DNA of 64,000 nucleotides from Bacteroidales bacterium (GTDB lineage: Bacteria; Bacteroidota; Bacteroidia; Bacteroidales; UBA932), in assembly GCA_016287075.1 (NCBI GenBank), contig JAEEVC010000005.1:62001-126000 (forward strand), given 5' to 3'. Below the pieces are notes generated by a model. The model worked only from the letters and a program-made list of their open reading frames with translations. It made no database searches and was not told the DNA's origin. Below are positions 8,204-18,232 of this stretch, piece by piece. Positions within the stretch are counted from its first letter, which is position 1; every line of letters begins with the position of its first letter. The position numbers and the translations under genes are program-made.

Positions 8204-8677
8204 ATGTCAAAATTCGGAGGTTCCAACAGCAAGAAGGACGTTCCGGGAATTTCTTCCGGATCGCTTTCCGATATCGTCTTCATGCTCCTTTTCTTCTTCA
8301 TGGTCACCACCCAGCTCCGCGAGACCGAGAACAAGGTCGTCGTGAAGCTCCCGGAGGCCACGGAAGTCGTCAAGCTCGAACGGAAGGACCTGTCTGCGAA
8401 CATCAATATCGGCACCCCTGTCAGGCATCTGCAGGCGATGTTCGGTACCGATGCCCGCATCCAGCTCAATGACTCCTTCAAGACCGTCGACGACATCCGC
8501 GACTTCATCGCCGCGGAGCGCGACGCGATGAGCGAGGCCGACCGTTCCTACATGACCGTGAATCTGCGCGTCGACGAAGACGTCCGCATGGGTATCGTTT
8601 CAGACGTGAAGCAGGAGCTCCGGCGCTGCTCCGCCCTGAAGATCATGTACGCGGCAAGAAAGACCGGCGTCCAATAG
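8204..8677 (+). CDS. exbD: ExbD/TolR-family biopolymer transport protein (second copy)
   Basis: 157 residues. A short cytosolic N-terminus is followed by a TM helix at about 20-38 with the conserved Asp in GSLSDIVFMLLFFF, then a periplasmic domain ending LRRCSALKIMYAARK, the usual ExbD C-terminal pattern. It is the last gene of the ExbBD unit and is followed at once by a strong terminator. Confidence 0.9.
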   Translation: MSKFGGSNSKKDVPGISSGSLSDIVFMLLFFFMVTTQLRETENKVVVKLPEATEVVKLERKDLSANINIGTPVRHLQAMFGTDARIQLNDSFKTVDDIRDFIAAERDAMSEADRSYMTVNLRVDEDVRMGIVSDVKQELRRCSALKIMYAARKTGVQ

Positions 8678-8694
8678 GATTCCGTCCCATCATT

Positions 8695-8727
8695 GAAAAA
8701 AGCGGCCTTTTCGGGCCGCTTTTTTTG
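8695..8727 (+). terminator. Intrinsic terminator of the exbB-exbD operon
   Basis: A GC-rich stem (AGCGGCC at 8701-8707 with GGCCGCT at 8714-8720) is preceded by an A-run and followed by a T-run, so it could work in both directions. It also overlaps the TTTG of the next promoter. Confidence 0.85.
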
Positions 8728-8755
8728 TAATATACGGATAGAAAAGCTAACTTTG
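8724..8755 (+). promoter_or_regulatory. Promoter reading into the 8877 lipoprotein gene
   Basis: TTTG at 8724-8727, 20 bases, then TAACTTTG at 8748-8755: a full -33/-7 match. Its transcript would cross the SRP RNA region in antisense before reaching the lipoprotein ATG at 8877. Confidence 0.65.
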
Positions 8756-8771
8756 CATGATTATGTGAAAC

Positions 8772-8863
8772 AGAAAAAATAACCCGCATTACCGGTGTCT
8801 GCTGCTTCGCAGCCCTGTCCGGGTAAATGCCACCGGTGACGCAGGTTGTTTTTTCACAAGTCC
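8772..8863 (-). ncRNA. ffs: Small signal recognition particle RNA (4.5S-like)
   Basis: Read on the minus strand, 8847 to 8781 folds into one long irregular hairpin: AACCTGC pairs with GCGGGTT at the base and CACCGGTG with CACCGGTA nearer the middle. The apex has the conserved SRP domain IV order: UUUACC, then ACAGG, a GCU stem, the GNRA tetraloop GCGA, an AGC stem and AGCAG. This parallels the E. coli order UUUACC, UCAGG, UCC-GGAA-GGA, AGCAG. A TTATTTTTT run follows the 3' side and could terminate transcription. A near-consensus minus-strand box TCTCTTTG (8877 to 8870) would place the 5' end near 8863. The core is well supported; the exact ends are estimates. Confidence 0.8.
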
Positions 8864-8876
8864 TATAGACAAAGAG

Positions 8877-9785
8877 ATGAATATGAAGAAAGTACTTTTT
8901 GCAGCTGCCTGCCTGCTGTGCCTCGCCGCCTGCGGGACGAAGGAACCCAACTACCAGGCTCTCGCAGTCGGCAGCCCCGATATTGATATCACGACCGACC
9001 GCGCCTGGTACGGACTGCTCGGAAATGTCCAGACCGTACGGTACAAGGACAGTTCGCTCCGCTTTACGGAAGAGGGCGATCTCCGCCGCCCGGTCTATGT
9101 CAAGGTCGGCATGCATGGCCGTACCCGGAAAGAGATGCGGCTGGACATGAACGCCCTCGTCAACTCCACCTTCGACGAGCTGGGCCGCATTTCCGAGATT
9201 GAAACGAACGACAAGAAAAAGACCATTACCTATACGTACGAAGGGAACGCCTATTATCCCGTGAAGAAAGAGACGGAAACCGTGGACAGCCTGGGATGGA
9301 AAAGGCTGGAAACGGTGGAATATACCTATGACAAAAAGGACTTCGACAAGCACGGCAACTGGCTGTGCCGCACCGAAAACGGCGATACCGTCAGCCGCAG
9401 GATTTCCTATCACGTCGACCCCTACGAGATCGAACTCGATGTCCGCTACCGCTCCGCCAAGGACGTAGCCAAGGCTTTTTATGATGCGGAAGTGGCCCGG
9501 GACGCTGAAAAAGCCCTGTCCACCTTTGAATACCAGTTCCGCAAGCAGATCCACATAACGGTCAAGGACCAGCAGGATATTTACCAGGGACAGGAACGTG
9601 ACAAAACGAACGTCGCCCGCTACAGCATCAAGGGGACCGAGCACCAGACCATCGACAATGCCTCTTTCACCGATGTGAAGACCAAAGTGACGCTCGACAA
9701 CGGCCGCAGTTTCACCCAGACCATCCGCTGCTACAAGGCCAAGGACGGAAACTGGTACCGCAACAAATACATGCTGAACGAATAA
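8877..9785 (+). CDS. Hypothetical lipoprotein
   Basis: 302 residues with a lipoprotein signal (LCLAAC, lipid-modified Cys19 counting from the ATG at 8877; a second in-frame ATG at 8883 is equally possible). The middle contains repeated Tyr/Lys-rich strands such as [11 protein letters not shown] and [16 protein letters not shown], reminiscent of the YD-type beta-repeat segments seen in many Bacteroidetes lipoproteins. The C-terminal ~100 residues look like a small NTF2-like or cystatin-like domain. No enzyme motif is seen and the function is unknown. Confidence 0.75.
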   Translation: MNMKKVLFAAACLLCLAACGTKEPNYQALAVGSPDIDITTDRAWYGLLGNVQTVRYKDSSLRFTEEGDLRRPVYVKVGMHGRTRKEMRLDMNALVNSTFDELGRISEIETNDKKKTITYTYEGNAYYPVKKETETVDSLGWKRLETVEYTYDKKDFDKHGNWLCRTENGDTVSRRISYHVDPYEIELDVRYRSAKDVAKAFYDAEVARDAEKALSTFEYQFRKQIHITVKDQQDIYQGQERDKTNVARYSIKGTEHQTIDNASFTDVKTKVTLDNGRSFTQTIRCYKAKDGNWYRNKYMLNE

Positions 9786-9789
9786 GGCT

Positions 9790-11193
<1,404 letters not shown>

Positions 11194-11220
11194 CAGGTTT
11201 ATACGATCACCCCACCTCTA

Positions 11221-11244
11221 TCCTCCCCTAACCGTAGGGGAGGA
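11221..11244. repeat. Perfect inverted repeat between asnS and udk
   Basis: TCCTCCCCTA at 11221-11230 and TAGGGGAGGA at 11235-11244 form a 10-bp stem with a four-base ACCG loop. No T-run follows, so it is not a standard terminator. It could be an RNA-processing or stabilising hairpin, or a dispersed intergenic repeat. Confidence 0.7.
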
Positions 11245-11262
11245 AGGCAAATAAGGAAGAAT

Positions 11263-11889
11263 ATGCTTGTCATCGGTATCGCCGGCGGCTCCGGCTCCGG
11301 AAAAACAACGGTCGTCAAGGCCATTACCCAGCAGCTCGGCGGCCAGGTCGTCGTGATCCCGCAGGATTCCTATTACAAGGACTCCAGCCATGTTCCCGTC
11401 GAAGAGCGCCGCAACATCAATTTCGACCATCCGGACGCCATCGACTGGAAACTGATGTGCCAGCAGATCCGCGAACTCAAGCAGGGCCGTACCATCGAGC
11501 AGCCGGTGTACTCCTACATCACCTGCTCCCGTTCCAAGACCGAGACGGTGACCGTCGAGCCGGCGGAAGTGATTATCATCGAAGGCATTCTGATCTTCAC
11601 CTGCAAGGAACTCCGCGACCAGATGAACATCAAGATCTTCGTGGACGCCGACGATGACGACCGCCTGATGCGCATCATGGTCCGGGACATCGCCGAGCGC
11701 GGCCGGACCGTGGAAACGGCCATCGAGCACTACTGCGACACCGTCAAACCGATGCACCTGCAGTTCATCGAACCCTCCAAGCGCTTCGCCGACATCATCG
11801 TCCCGCAGGGCGGCCACAACAAGGTCGCCATCGACGTCATCTCGGCGACCGTCGAGAAGGCGATGTCCAAGATCGGCAAGAAAAAATGA
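11263..11889 (+). CDS. udk: Uridine kinase
   Basis: 208 residues, the usual size. It phosphorylates uridine and cytidine in pyrimidine salvage. The Walker A motif GGSGSGKTT is at 7-15, followed by DSYYKD, NFDHPDAID near 48 and the IIIEGILIF block near 106, all typical of Udk. The ATG at 11263 directly precedes the beta-strand leading into Walker A. It ends with a 4-base overlap into the TonB-like gene. Confidence 0.93.
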   Translation: MLVIGIAGGSGSGKTTVVKAITQQLGGQVVVIPQDSYYKDSSHVPVEERRNINFDHPDAIDWKLMCQQIRELKQGRTIEQPVYSYITCSRSKTETVTVEPAEVIIIEGILIFTCKELRDQMNIKIFVDADDDDRLMRIMVRDIAERGRTVETAIEHYCDTVKPMHLQFIEPSKRFADIIVPQGGHNKVAIDVISATVEKAMSKIGKKK

Positions 11890-12614
11890 AACTCACGCCC
11901 GACCAGAAGGCAGGCCTGTACATCACCGCGATCATCCATCTCGCGGTGATTGTCGTTTTGCTGGCCGTCCAGATCGGGTTCCAGGTCAAGAAGGAGAACA
12001 CCTTCGTGCTTGATTTTTCGAAGCAGGAGGAGAAGGAACGTCTTGAGAAACAGGAAGAACTGAAGATCAGCGCAGCGGAGAAACTGGAGCAGATGCTGGC
12101 GGCCGCCGCGATGCTCCAGCGGGGCGTCGAGATCCGCAACGTCACCGTCAACCGCTCCCCCGGCCAGCTCAAGGACGACCGCAATACGGACGCGGAAAAG
12201 CTCTACCGCGATGCGGAAAGGCTGGCGGAGGAACTGAAAAGCGGGCAGAACCGGCAGGAAGATCCCGAAGATTATGCCTCGACGGGGCAGAAGCAGGAAA
12301 AGGAAGAGCCCATTACCAAGAAACAGACCTATTCCGGTCCTTCCGTCCTCTCCTGGTCGCTCGAAGGCCGCCGGGCCAGCCACCTGCCCATCCCTGCCTA
12401 CCGCTGCATCGGCGCCGGACAGGTGACGGTCATCATCGCCGTCAACAACCAGGGCCAGGTTATGAACGCCAAGGTGGACGAAGACATCTCCTCTTCCGAC
12501 GGCTGCCTCCGCAACTTCGCCATCCGCGCCGCCCGCCTCTCCCGCTTTTCCTCATCGACCACGGCGCCTTCCCGCCAGATGGGGACCATTACCTACGCTT
12601 TTATCGCGCAGTAA
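11886..12614 (+). CDS. TonB C-terminal-domain protein (energy transducer-like)
   Basis: 242 residues. One N-terminal TM anchor (about 12-32) is followed by a long charged Lys/Glu-rich coiled region (about 38-150). A C-terminal domain (about 160-242) has the TonB pattern of a beta-strand GQVTVIIAVNNQGQVMNAKV, a cysteine and a terminal strand GTITYAFIA. TonB links ExbBD to outer-membrane receptors, but many such proteins in this phylum have unknown partners. It is distant from the exb genes at 6.3-8.7 kb. It is the last gene before a large inverted repeat. Confidence 0.75.
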   Translation: MKLTPDQKAGLYITAIIHLAVIVVLLAVQIGFQVKKENTFVLDFSKQEEKERLEKQEELKISAAEKLEQMLAAAAMLQRGVEIRNVTVNRSPGQLKDDRNTDAEKLYRDAERLAEELKSGQNRQEDPEDYASTGQKQEKEEPITKKQTYSGPSVLSWSLEGRRASHLPIPAYRCIGAGQVTVIIAVNNQGQVMNAKVDEDISSSDGCLRNFAIRAARLSRFSSSTTAPSRQMGTITYAFIAQ

Positions 12615-12625
12615 TTCAGGAGGCT

Positions 12626-12711
12626 GTTCCGGCAGAGATGAAGGTCCGGGACCCTCCCGTTCATGTGGCCACGGGCGGCCACAGGTCCCAGACCTTCATC
12701 CCTGCCGGAAC
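12626..12711. repeat. Long imperfect inverted repeat between convergent genes
   Basis: 28-base arms at 12626-12653 and 12684-12711 match at 26 of 28 positions. Inside the loop a second perfect stem is present (TGTGGCC with GGCCACA, at 12664-12670 and 12677-12683). It sits between the converging stops of the TonB-like gene and mtlA, with no T-run on either side. It may act as a bidirectional barrier or be a MITE-like element. Confidence 0.8.
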
Positions 12712-12722
12712 CAAGGCCTGTT

Positions 12723-14579
12723 CTATTGTAAGGCTTCGAAAATAACGGAGGGGTCGGGGGTAGTGGAGAGGGATTCGAGGACATCCGGGTCCTCGAGGGC
12801 GCCGGCAACGCGGGCGAGGAGGTCGAGATGGGCGTCGCCGACGCCGGCGATGCCGATGACCAGACGGGCCTTTTCGTCCCCGAAATCAACCCCTTCCGGG
12901 TACTGGAGGACGACGATTCCGCTGCGGCGGACGGCCGCCTTGGCCTCGGACGTGCCGTGCGGAATGGCAAGCCCCATGCCCATGTAAGTCGTGGCCATTT
13001 CCTCCCGGGCGAGCATGGCGTCCACATAGGATGCATCGACATAGCCACCGGCGACTAGCAGTTCGCCAGCGCGGCGGATGGCCGTTTCCTTCGGCTCGGG
13101 GGCAAGACCGGTCAGGATGTTCCCGCGCTGAAGGACGGGAGCCACATCGGGCTCAGACCCAGTTGCTTCCGAAGCGGGGATCGTCTCTTCAGACGTCTTT
13201 TCTTCGCCGGAAGAAGGACCGGCCTGCAGGCGGGCAAGGAGCGCATCCAGCATCGGGTCGGAAAGGAAATTCGTGATGGCGATCACCTCCTTCCCGGAGA
13301 GCCGGGCCCGGTCGGCCAGCTCCTGCTGGCACACGACCAGGGATGCATCGGCAGGGATCTCCCCGACTGCGCAGTTCGTGCACTTGATATCCTGCAAACC
13401 CGCTTTCATCAGCCGCGCCTTGAAACGGGTGGCGCCGAGAGCGCTGGAGCCCATGCCGGCGTCACAGGCGAAGACAATCTTCCGGACATCGCCCAGCGCG
13501 CCCGCCGCGACACCGAGGGAGCCGGAAAGATCCCCGGCCGGCGCGGACGAGGCCCCTTCGCTCTCGCCCTGGAAGTCCGGACGGGACTTCACCATCGGGA
13601 TCGAGAGCAGGAAGGAAACGGCCGTGCCGATGAGAACGCCCAGGATACCGATGAGCGTCCGGCCGCGCGGGGACATCAGGATGATGGAAATCAGGCTGCC
13701 CGGCGAGGCCGGCGCGACAAGCCCGAAGTCCGTCAGGGTATAGAAGGAAAGGGCGCAGACATTGCCCGCCATCACCGCGAGCAGCAGAATCGGGCGCGCG
13801 AGCACATACGGGAAATAGATCTCATGGATACCGCCGAGCAGCTGGATGACGGCGGCGCCGGGAGCGGACTGCTTCGTCGTGCCGCGGCCGAACACCCAGC
13901 AGGCCAGCAGGATACCGAGGCCGGGACCGGGGTTCGGATCGACCAGGAAGAGCATGGACTGGCCCATCTCGGCGGCCTGCTGGATGCCGAGCGGGGTCAT
14001 GATCCCGTGATTGACCGCATTGTTCAGGAAGAGCACCTTGGCCGGGTCCACCAGGAGGGCCAGGAGCGGATTCATCTTGTGCGAGAGCATCCAGTTGACC
14101 CCGTTGCTGAGGGCGTCGGTGATCCAGGAAACGACATTGCCGATGACCAGGTAGCCGGCGATCGCAAGCAGCATGGCGATGATGCCGAGGGAGAAATTGT
14201 CAACCAGCATCTCGAAGCCGGCGCCGACCTTGCCTTCGACCAGCTTGTCGAAGCGCTTGACGCACCAGCCGGCGAGCGGGCCCATCAGCATCGCGCCGAG
14301 GAACATCGGCGTATCGGTCCCGATAATGACGCCCATCGCCGCGACGGCACCCGCCACGCCGCCCCGGTAGCCGCCGACATTCTTGCCGGCCGTGAAGGCG
14401 ATCAGCGTGGGCAGCAGATACTTGAGCATCGGCGCGACCATCTTCGCAATATGCTCGTTCGGCCACCATCCGCCGGGAATGAACATGGCCGTAATCAGGC
14501 CCCAGGCGATGAAGGCGCCGATGTTCGGCATCACCATCGCGCTCAGGGTCCTTCCGAATCGCTGGATTTCCTGTTTCAT
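12723..14579 (-). CDS. mtlA: PTS mannitol-type EIICBA permease
   Basis: 618 residues, close to E. coli MtlA (637). A membrane EIIC domain (about 1-335) carries NNAVNHGIMTPLG near 185-198 and GGIHEIYFPYVL at 249-260. The EIIB domain has FACDAGMGSSALGA with phospho-acceptor Cys372. The C-terminal EIIA domain has GLAIPHGTSEAK with His541. It would import and phosphorylate mannitol or a related polyol using HPr and enzyme I, neither of which is in the window. No mtlD is adjacent. It is the last gene of a minus-strand five-gene unit, 1 base after the S41 protease gene. Confidence 0.9.
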   Translation of the reverse strand: MKQEIQRFGRTLSAMVMPNIGAFIAWGLITAMFIPGGWWPNEHIAKMVAPMLKYLLPTLIAFTAGKNVGGYRGGVAGAVAAMGVIIGTDTPMFLGAMLMGPLAGWCVKRFDKLVEGKVGAGFEMLVDNFSLGIIAMLLAIAGYLVIGNVVSWITDALSNGVNWMLSHKMNPLLALLVDPAKVLFLNNAVNHGIMTPLGIQQAAEMGQSMLFLVDPNPGPGLGILLACWVFGRGTTKQSAPGAAVIQLLGGIHEIYFPYVLARPILLLAVMAGNVCALSFYTLTDFGLVAPASPGSLISIILMSPRGRTLIGILGVLIGTAVSFLLSIPMVKSRPDFQGESEGASSAPAGDLSGSLGVAAGALGDVRKIVFACDAGMGSSALGATRFKARLMKAGLQDIKCTNCAVGEIPADASLVVCQQELADRARLSGKEVIAITNFLSDPMLDALLARLQAGPSSGEEKTSEETIPASEATGSEPDVAPVLQRGNILTGLAPEPKETAIRRAGELLVAGGYVDASYVDAMLAREEMATTYMGMGLAIPHGTSEAKAAVRRSGIVVLQYPEGVDFGDEKARLVIGIAGVGDAHLDLLARVAGALEDPDVLESLSTTPDPSVIFEALQ

Positions 14580-14580
14580 C

Positions 14581-16167
14581 CTAAGGTTGCTGCAGGGCCA
14601 CCTTCACCGTCTCGTCAACGGGAAGGTAATATTTATAGAAGGCATTGTCTCCCAGTTTGGAATAACGGGCGACGAGGGCGCGGAGCTGCGGCATCAGGTA
14701 GGGCTCGGTCTTCTTCCAGTCCTCCTCGCTGCAGCGGAGGCCGTCCTTTTCGCGGGCGAACGTGAGGAACTGGTCCTTCAGGTTCACCTGCGTGAAGAAG
14801 CGGTCCATCGCCTCGAAGGAATCGATTTCGCGCAGCCGGGGTGCATACCGGTCGAACACGGCCGATGCGAAGCGCATCTGGGTCGTCTTGCGGTTGCAGG
14901 CGACGAAGAAACCCGTCGCACGGGTCGTATCCATCGGGACATAGACATCGGGCATGATGCCGCCGCCACCATAGACCGGACGGCCGGAAACCGTGTAATG
15001 GACATCCTCCCGGTTGATTTTGGCACTGTCGGCCGAGAAGATCTCGCCGTCCCGGTACCGGTCGTACAGGTCATGGCCATAGTCGTCGTACGGCTTCTGG
15101 ATACAGCGCCCGGAAGGCGTGTAATAGCGGGCGACCGTGATGCGGATACCGCTCCCGTCCGTAAAGTCGATGGGCTCCTGGACAAGGCCCTTGCCGAAGG
15201 ACCGGCGGCCGACCAGGATGCCGGCATCGTTGTCCTGGATGGCTCCGGCAAGGATTTCACTCGCCGAGGCGGTCCCTTCGTTGATCAGGATGACCAGGGG
15301 CAGTTCGCTGAGCGAACCGCGTCCGTCGGCCCGGTAATCCTCGCGGGGCCGGTGGAGGCCCTCCAGATAGACGATCGTGTCGCCCCGGTGGAGGAACTCG
15401 TTGGTCAGCAGCACCGCCTGCTGCATGAAGCCGCCCGAATTGTCACGGAGGTCCAGCACCAGCCGGCGCATCCCCTGCTTCCGAAGCCCCGACAGGGCAT
15501 TGATCACTTCCGTGTACGTATTGAGGGCGAACTTGCTCACGCGCAGGTAGCCCGTCGTGTCGTTGACCATGAAGGAGGCGTCCACGCTGTGGAGCGGAAT
15601 CCGGCCGCGGACGATCTCGAACGGGATGACATCGCTCCCCCGCTTCACCGTCACCGTCACCTTCGTTCCGGCCGGGCCCTTCATCCGGCGTACCATGCTG
15701 TCCTGCGGGAACTTCACGCCCGCGATGACCTTGTCATCCACCTTCAACAGGCGGTCGCCCGCAAGCAGGCCAACCTTCTCGGACGGGCCCCCGGCGATGA
15801 CTTCCATCACGATGGCCGTGTCGTTCGGGACATTGAACTGGATGCCGATCCCCTCGAAATTGCCCTGGAGCTGGCTGTCGGATTCCTTTTTCTCCACCGG
15901 CGGCATATAGACCGAGTGGGGGTCGAGTTCCTCAAGGGCGGCGGCGACAGCTGCATCCGTCACCGCGACCACATCGACGGTGTCCACATAGTTCTTCTCG
16001 ACCTCCGTGAGGATGAGATTGAGTTTCCGCCAGTTCCCGTAAGCGGCCTTCTTCCCTTGGGAGGATTCCCGGACCTGCCCGGCAAACACCGCGATGAGGA
16101 TGCCGAAAACGATCCCGACCAGGATCTCGGCCAGGCGGACCAGGGAGTCTTTGCGCTTTCCGTCCAT
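14581..16167 (-). CDS. S41-family C-terminal processing protease
   Basis: 528 residues. An N-terminal membrane anchor (about 11-30) is followed by a PDZ domain (about 95-185; GIGIQFNVPNDTAIVMEV, GLLAGDRLL) and the S41 protease core. The core has LRDNSGG near 245, the nucleophile in GTASASEI near 298 and the catalytic-type lysine in RRSFGKGLVQ near 322. Ctp proteases cleave envelope proteins from the C-terminus in the periplasm. It is in an operon with dCMP deaminase upstream (3-base gap) and mtlA downstream. Confidence 0.92.
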   Translation of the reverse strand: MDGKRKDSLVRLAEILVGIVFGILIAVFAGQVRESSQGKKAAYGNWRKLNLILTEVEKNYVDTVDVVAVTDAAVAAALEELDPHSVYMPPVEKKESDSQLQGNFEGIGIQFNVPNDTAIVMEVIAGGPSEKVGLLAGDRLLKVDDKVIAGVKFPQDSMVRRMKGPAGTKVTVTVKRGSDVIPFEIVRGRIPLHSVDASFMVNDTTGYLRVSKFALNTYTEVINALSGLRKQGMRRLVLDLRDNSGGFMQQAVLLTNEFLHRGDTIVYLEGLHRPREDYRADGRGSLSELPLVILINEGTASASEILAGAIQDNDAGILVGRRSFGKGLVQEPIDFTDGSGIRITVARYYTPSGRCIQKPYDDYGHDLYDRYRDGEIFSADSAKINREDVHYTVSGRPVYGGGGIMPDVYVPMDTTRATGFFVACNRKTTQMRFASAVFDRYAPRLREIDSFEAMDRFFTQVNLKDQFLTFAREKDGLRCSEEDWKKTEPYLMPQLRALVARYSKLGDNAFYKYYLPVDETVKVALQQP

Positions 16168-16170
16168 GGG

Positions 16171-16575
16171 CTAACCGATTTTTTCGACGGTGATCCCCGC
16201 CTTCCGGAGCAGGTCGATGCCGTCCGTCAGGCGGTATTCGTCGCGGTAGACAACCCGCTTGATGCCCGACTGGATAATGAGTTTGGAGCATTCCAGGCAG
16301 GGGGACGCCGTCACATAGAGAGTGGCTCCCTCCGAGCTGTTGCCGGACTTCGCGACCTTGGTGATCGCGTTGGCCTCCGCGTGGAGGACATAGGGCTTCG
16401 TCACCCCGTTTTCGTCCTCGCAGATATTCTCGAAACCGGACGGCGTACCGTTGTAGCCGTCGGAAATGATCATCCGGTCCTTGACGATGAGGGCGCCGAC
16501 CTGGCGGCGCTTGCAGTAGGAGTTGTGCGCCCAGATTTCCGCCATCTCCAGGTATCTGGAATCGAATTTTTCCAT
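16171..16575 (-). CDS. dCMP/cytidylate deaminase family protein
   Basis: 134 residues with the zinc cytidine-deaminase motifs HAEANAI (about 67-73) and PCLECSKLI (about 93-101). It begins with an MEKFDSRYLEMAEIWAHNS-type sequence and RRQVGALIVKD, as in dCMP deaminase/ComEB proteins. It would convert dCMP to dUMP for thymidylate synthesis. It lies 4 bases after the acyl-CoA ligase gene in the same operon. Confidence 0.9.
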   Translation of the reverse strand: MEKFDSRYLEMAEIWAHNSYCKRRQVGALIVKDRMIISDGYNGTPSGFENICEDENGVTKPYVLHAEANAITKVAKSGNSSEGATLYVTASPCLECSKLIIQSGIKRVVYRDEYRLTDGIDLLRKAGITVEKIG

Positions 16576-16579
16576 GGTC

Positions 16580-18232
16580 TTAACGCTGATAAAGGTAACG
16601 TTTGATGCTCTTCTTGGGCGTGCGCTCGAAATCCTCGGGGATGAACTCGATCTTCTTGATCTGCGCGTAGTTCGGAAGCTGCTGGTTGATCGAGGGGAGG
16701 TAGGTCAGCATACGCTTTTCCAGTTCGGCGCGGCGGAATCCGTCGAGTTCGCCCTGGTGGTAATCCGGATAGATGATGGCGGTCAGGCCGCCGGCTTCCT
16801 CAACGACGAGGGATTCGACGACATAGGTGTAGTTGTTGATGACCGCCTCCAGTTCCTCGGGATAGATGTTCTGGCCGGACGGGCCGAGGATCATGCATTT
16901 GGAGCGGCCCCGCAGGAAGAGGTAGCCGTCCTCGTCGATGATGCCCATGTCCCCCGTCTTGAACCAGCCGTCCTCCGTGAAGGATTCCCGCGTGGCCTGC
17001 TCGTTCTTGAAATAGCCGAGGCACACGTTCGGGCCCGCGACCTGGACCTCGCCGGGGATGTTCCGGGGATCCGGGGAATCGATGCGGATCTGCATGTTCA
17101 TCGCGGCGCGGCCGGCCGAGCCGACCTTGACCTTGTCCCAGTGGGCATAGCCGATGATCGGCGCGCACTCGGTCATCCCGTATCCGACCGTGTAATGGAA
17201 GCCGATCTTGTGGAGGAAACGCTCCACTTCGGGGTTGAAAGCCGCGCCGCCCAGGATGACCTCCTCGAACTGGCCGCCGAAAGCATGGGTCAGTTCCGTG
17301 CAGAAACGCTTGGCAATCACGTTGTCCAGGATCGGCAGGGCCATGATGAACTTGTTCCGGTCCACGATGGGCTTGAGCTTCGACTTATATACCTTCTCGA
17401 TGATCAGCGGGACCGCGATGATGATGTCCGGATGGATTTCCGCGAAGGCCTGCATGATGATCTTCGGGCTCGGGACCCGGGACAGGAAATGGACATGCAT
17501 GCCGATGGTCATCTCGTACAGGAACTCGAACATCATCCCGTACATGTGGGCCGTCGGCAGCATCGAGACGCAGTTCATGCCGGCCTTGAGCTGGGGCTCC
17601 GCATCCTTGTGGGCGAACTCGATGTTGGAGTAGAGCGCCCGGTACGGGATCATGACGCCTTTCGAATAGCCGGAAGTGCCTGACGTATAATTGATCAGGG
17701 CAAGTTCCTCCGGACTGTCCACGTAATAGTCCAGGTCCTCCGGCTCGAAGTTGTTGGGGTATTTCCGGCCAAAGGACTCGTTCAGGTGCTCCCGGATGTT
17801 CGCGAGCTCCGGGCTCCGGGCATAGAGGAACTTGAAGGTGTTGATCTGCACGATGACCGACAGGCCGGGCATCTCGTCGGGCGACAGCCCTTCCCAGATC
17901 ACCTCGTCCACGAAGAGGACGCGCGCCTCGGAGTGGTTCACCAGATAGTGTATGTTGCCGGGCTTGAATTCATGGAGGATCGGGACCGCGACGGCGCCAT
18001 AGGTGATGGCGGCCATGAAGCTGACGCCCCAGTTGGCCTGGTTGCGGGAGCAGATGGCGACTTTGTCACCCCGCTCCAGGCCGCATTGCTCGAAGGCGAT
18101 GTGCAGTTTGGCAATGCGCCGTGCCACATCCCGATAAGAGAGGGTCACGCCCTGGTAATTGGAGAGCGCAGCGCGGTCCCAGTTCACCTGGAAACTCTTC
18201 TCGAGCAGCTTGTTGACTGATTGGAATTCCAT
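16580..18232 (-). CDS. AMP-dependent long-chain acyl-CoA synthetase family ligase
   Basis: 550 residues of the ANL superfamily. The P-loop-like INYTSGTSGYSKGVM is near 185, YGMTECAP near 315 and the hinge region GWFKTGDMGIIDEDGYLFLRGR near 420-442, with a final lysine segment TPKKSIKRYLY. It activates fatty acids to acyl-CoA or acyl-AMP at the membrane. The substrate chain length is not evident. Its ATG abuts the stop of the upstream unknown gene. Confidence 0.9.
   Translation of the reverse strand: MEFQSVNKLLEKSFQVNWDRAALSNYQGVTLSYRDVARRIAKLHIAFEQCGLERGDKVAICSRNQANWGVSFMAAITYGAVAVPILHEFKPGNIHYLVNHSEARVLFVDEVIWEGLSPDEMPGLSVIVQINTFKFLYARSPELANIREHLNESFGRKYPNNFEPEDLDYYVDSPEELALINYTSGTSGYSKGVMIPYRALYSNIEFAHKDAEPQLKAGMNCVSMLPTAHMYGMMFEFLYEMTIGMHVHFLSRVPSPKIIMQAFAEIHPDIIIAVPLIIEKVYKSKLKPIVDRNKFIMALPILDNVIAKRFCTELTHAFGGQFEEVILGGAAFNPEVERFLHKIGFHYTVGYGMTECAPIIGYAHWDKVKVGSAGRAAMNMQIRIDSPDPRNIPGEVQVAGPNVCLGYFKNEQATRESFTEDGWFKTGDMGIIDEDGYLFLRGRSKCMILGPSGQNIYPEELEAVINNYTYVVESLVVEEAGGLTAIIYPDYHQGELDGFRRAELEKRMLTYLPSINQQLPNYAQIKKIEFIPEDFERTPKKSIKRYLYQR

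Noticed and set aside
8781..8858. Plus-strand riboswitch in the leader of the 8877 lipoprotein gene
   Set aside because: The fold is strong, but the conserved bases match SRP RNA on the minus strand and no riboswitch consensus (cobalamin, TPP, SAM, THF) was recognised on the plus strand.
11221..11244. Intrinsic terminator between asnS and udk
   Set aside because: The perfect stem lacks a T-run on the plus strand.
14383..16605. A 740-codon plus-strand frame opposite mtlA, the S41 protease and dCMP deaminase
   Set aside because: All three minus-strand proteins have intact catalytic motifs; the plus frame is a composition artefact.
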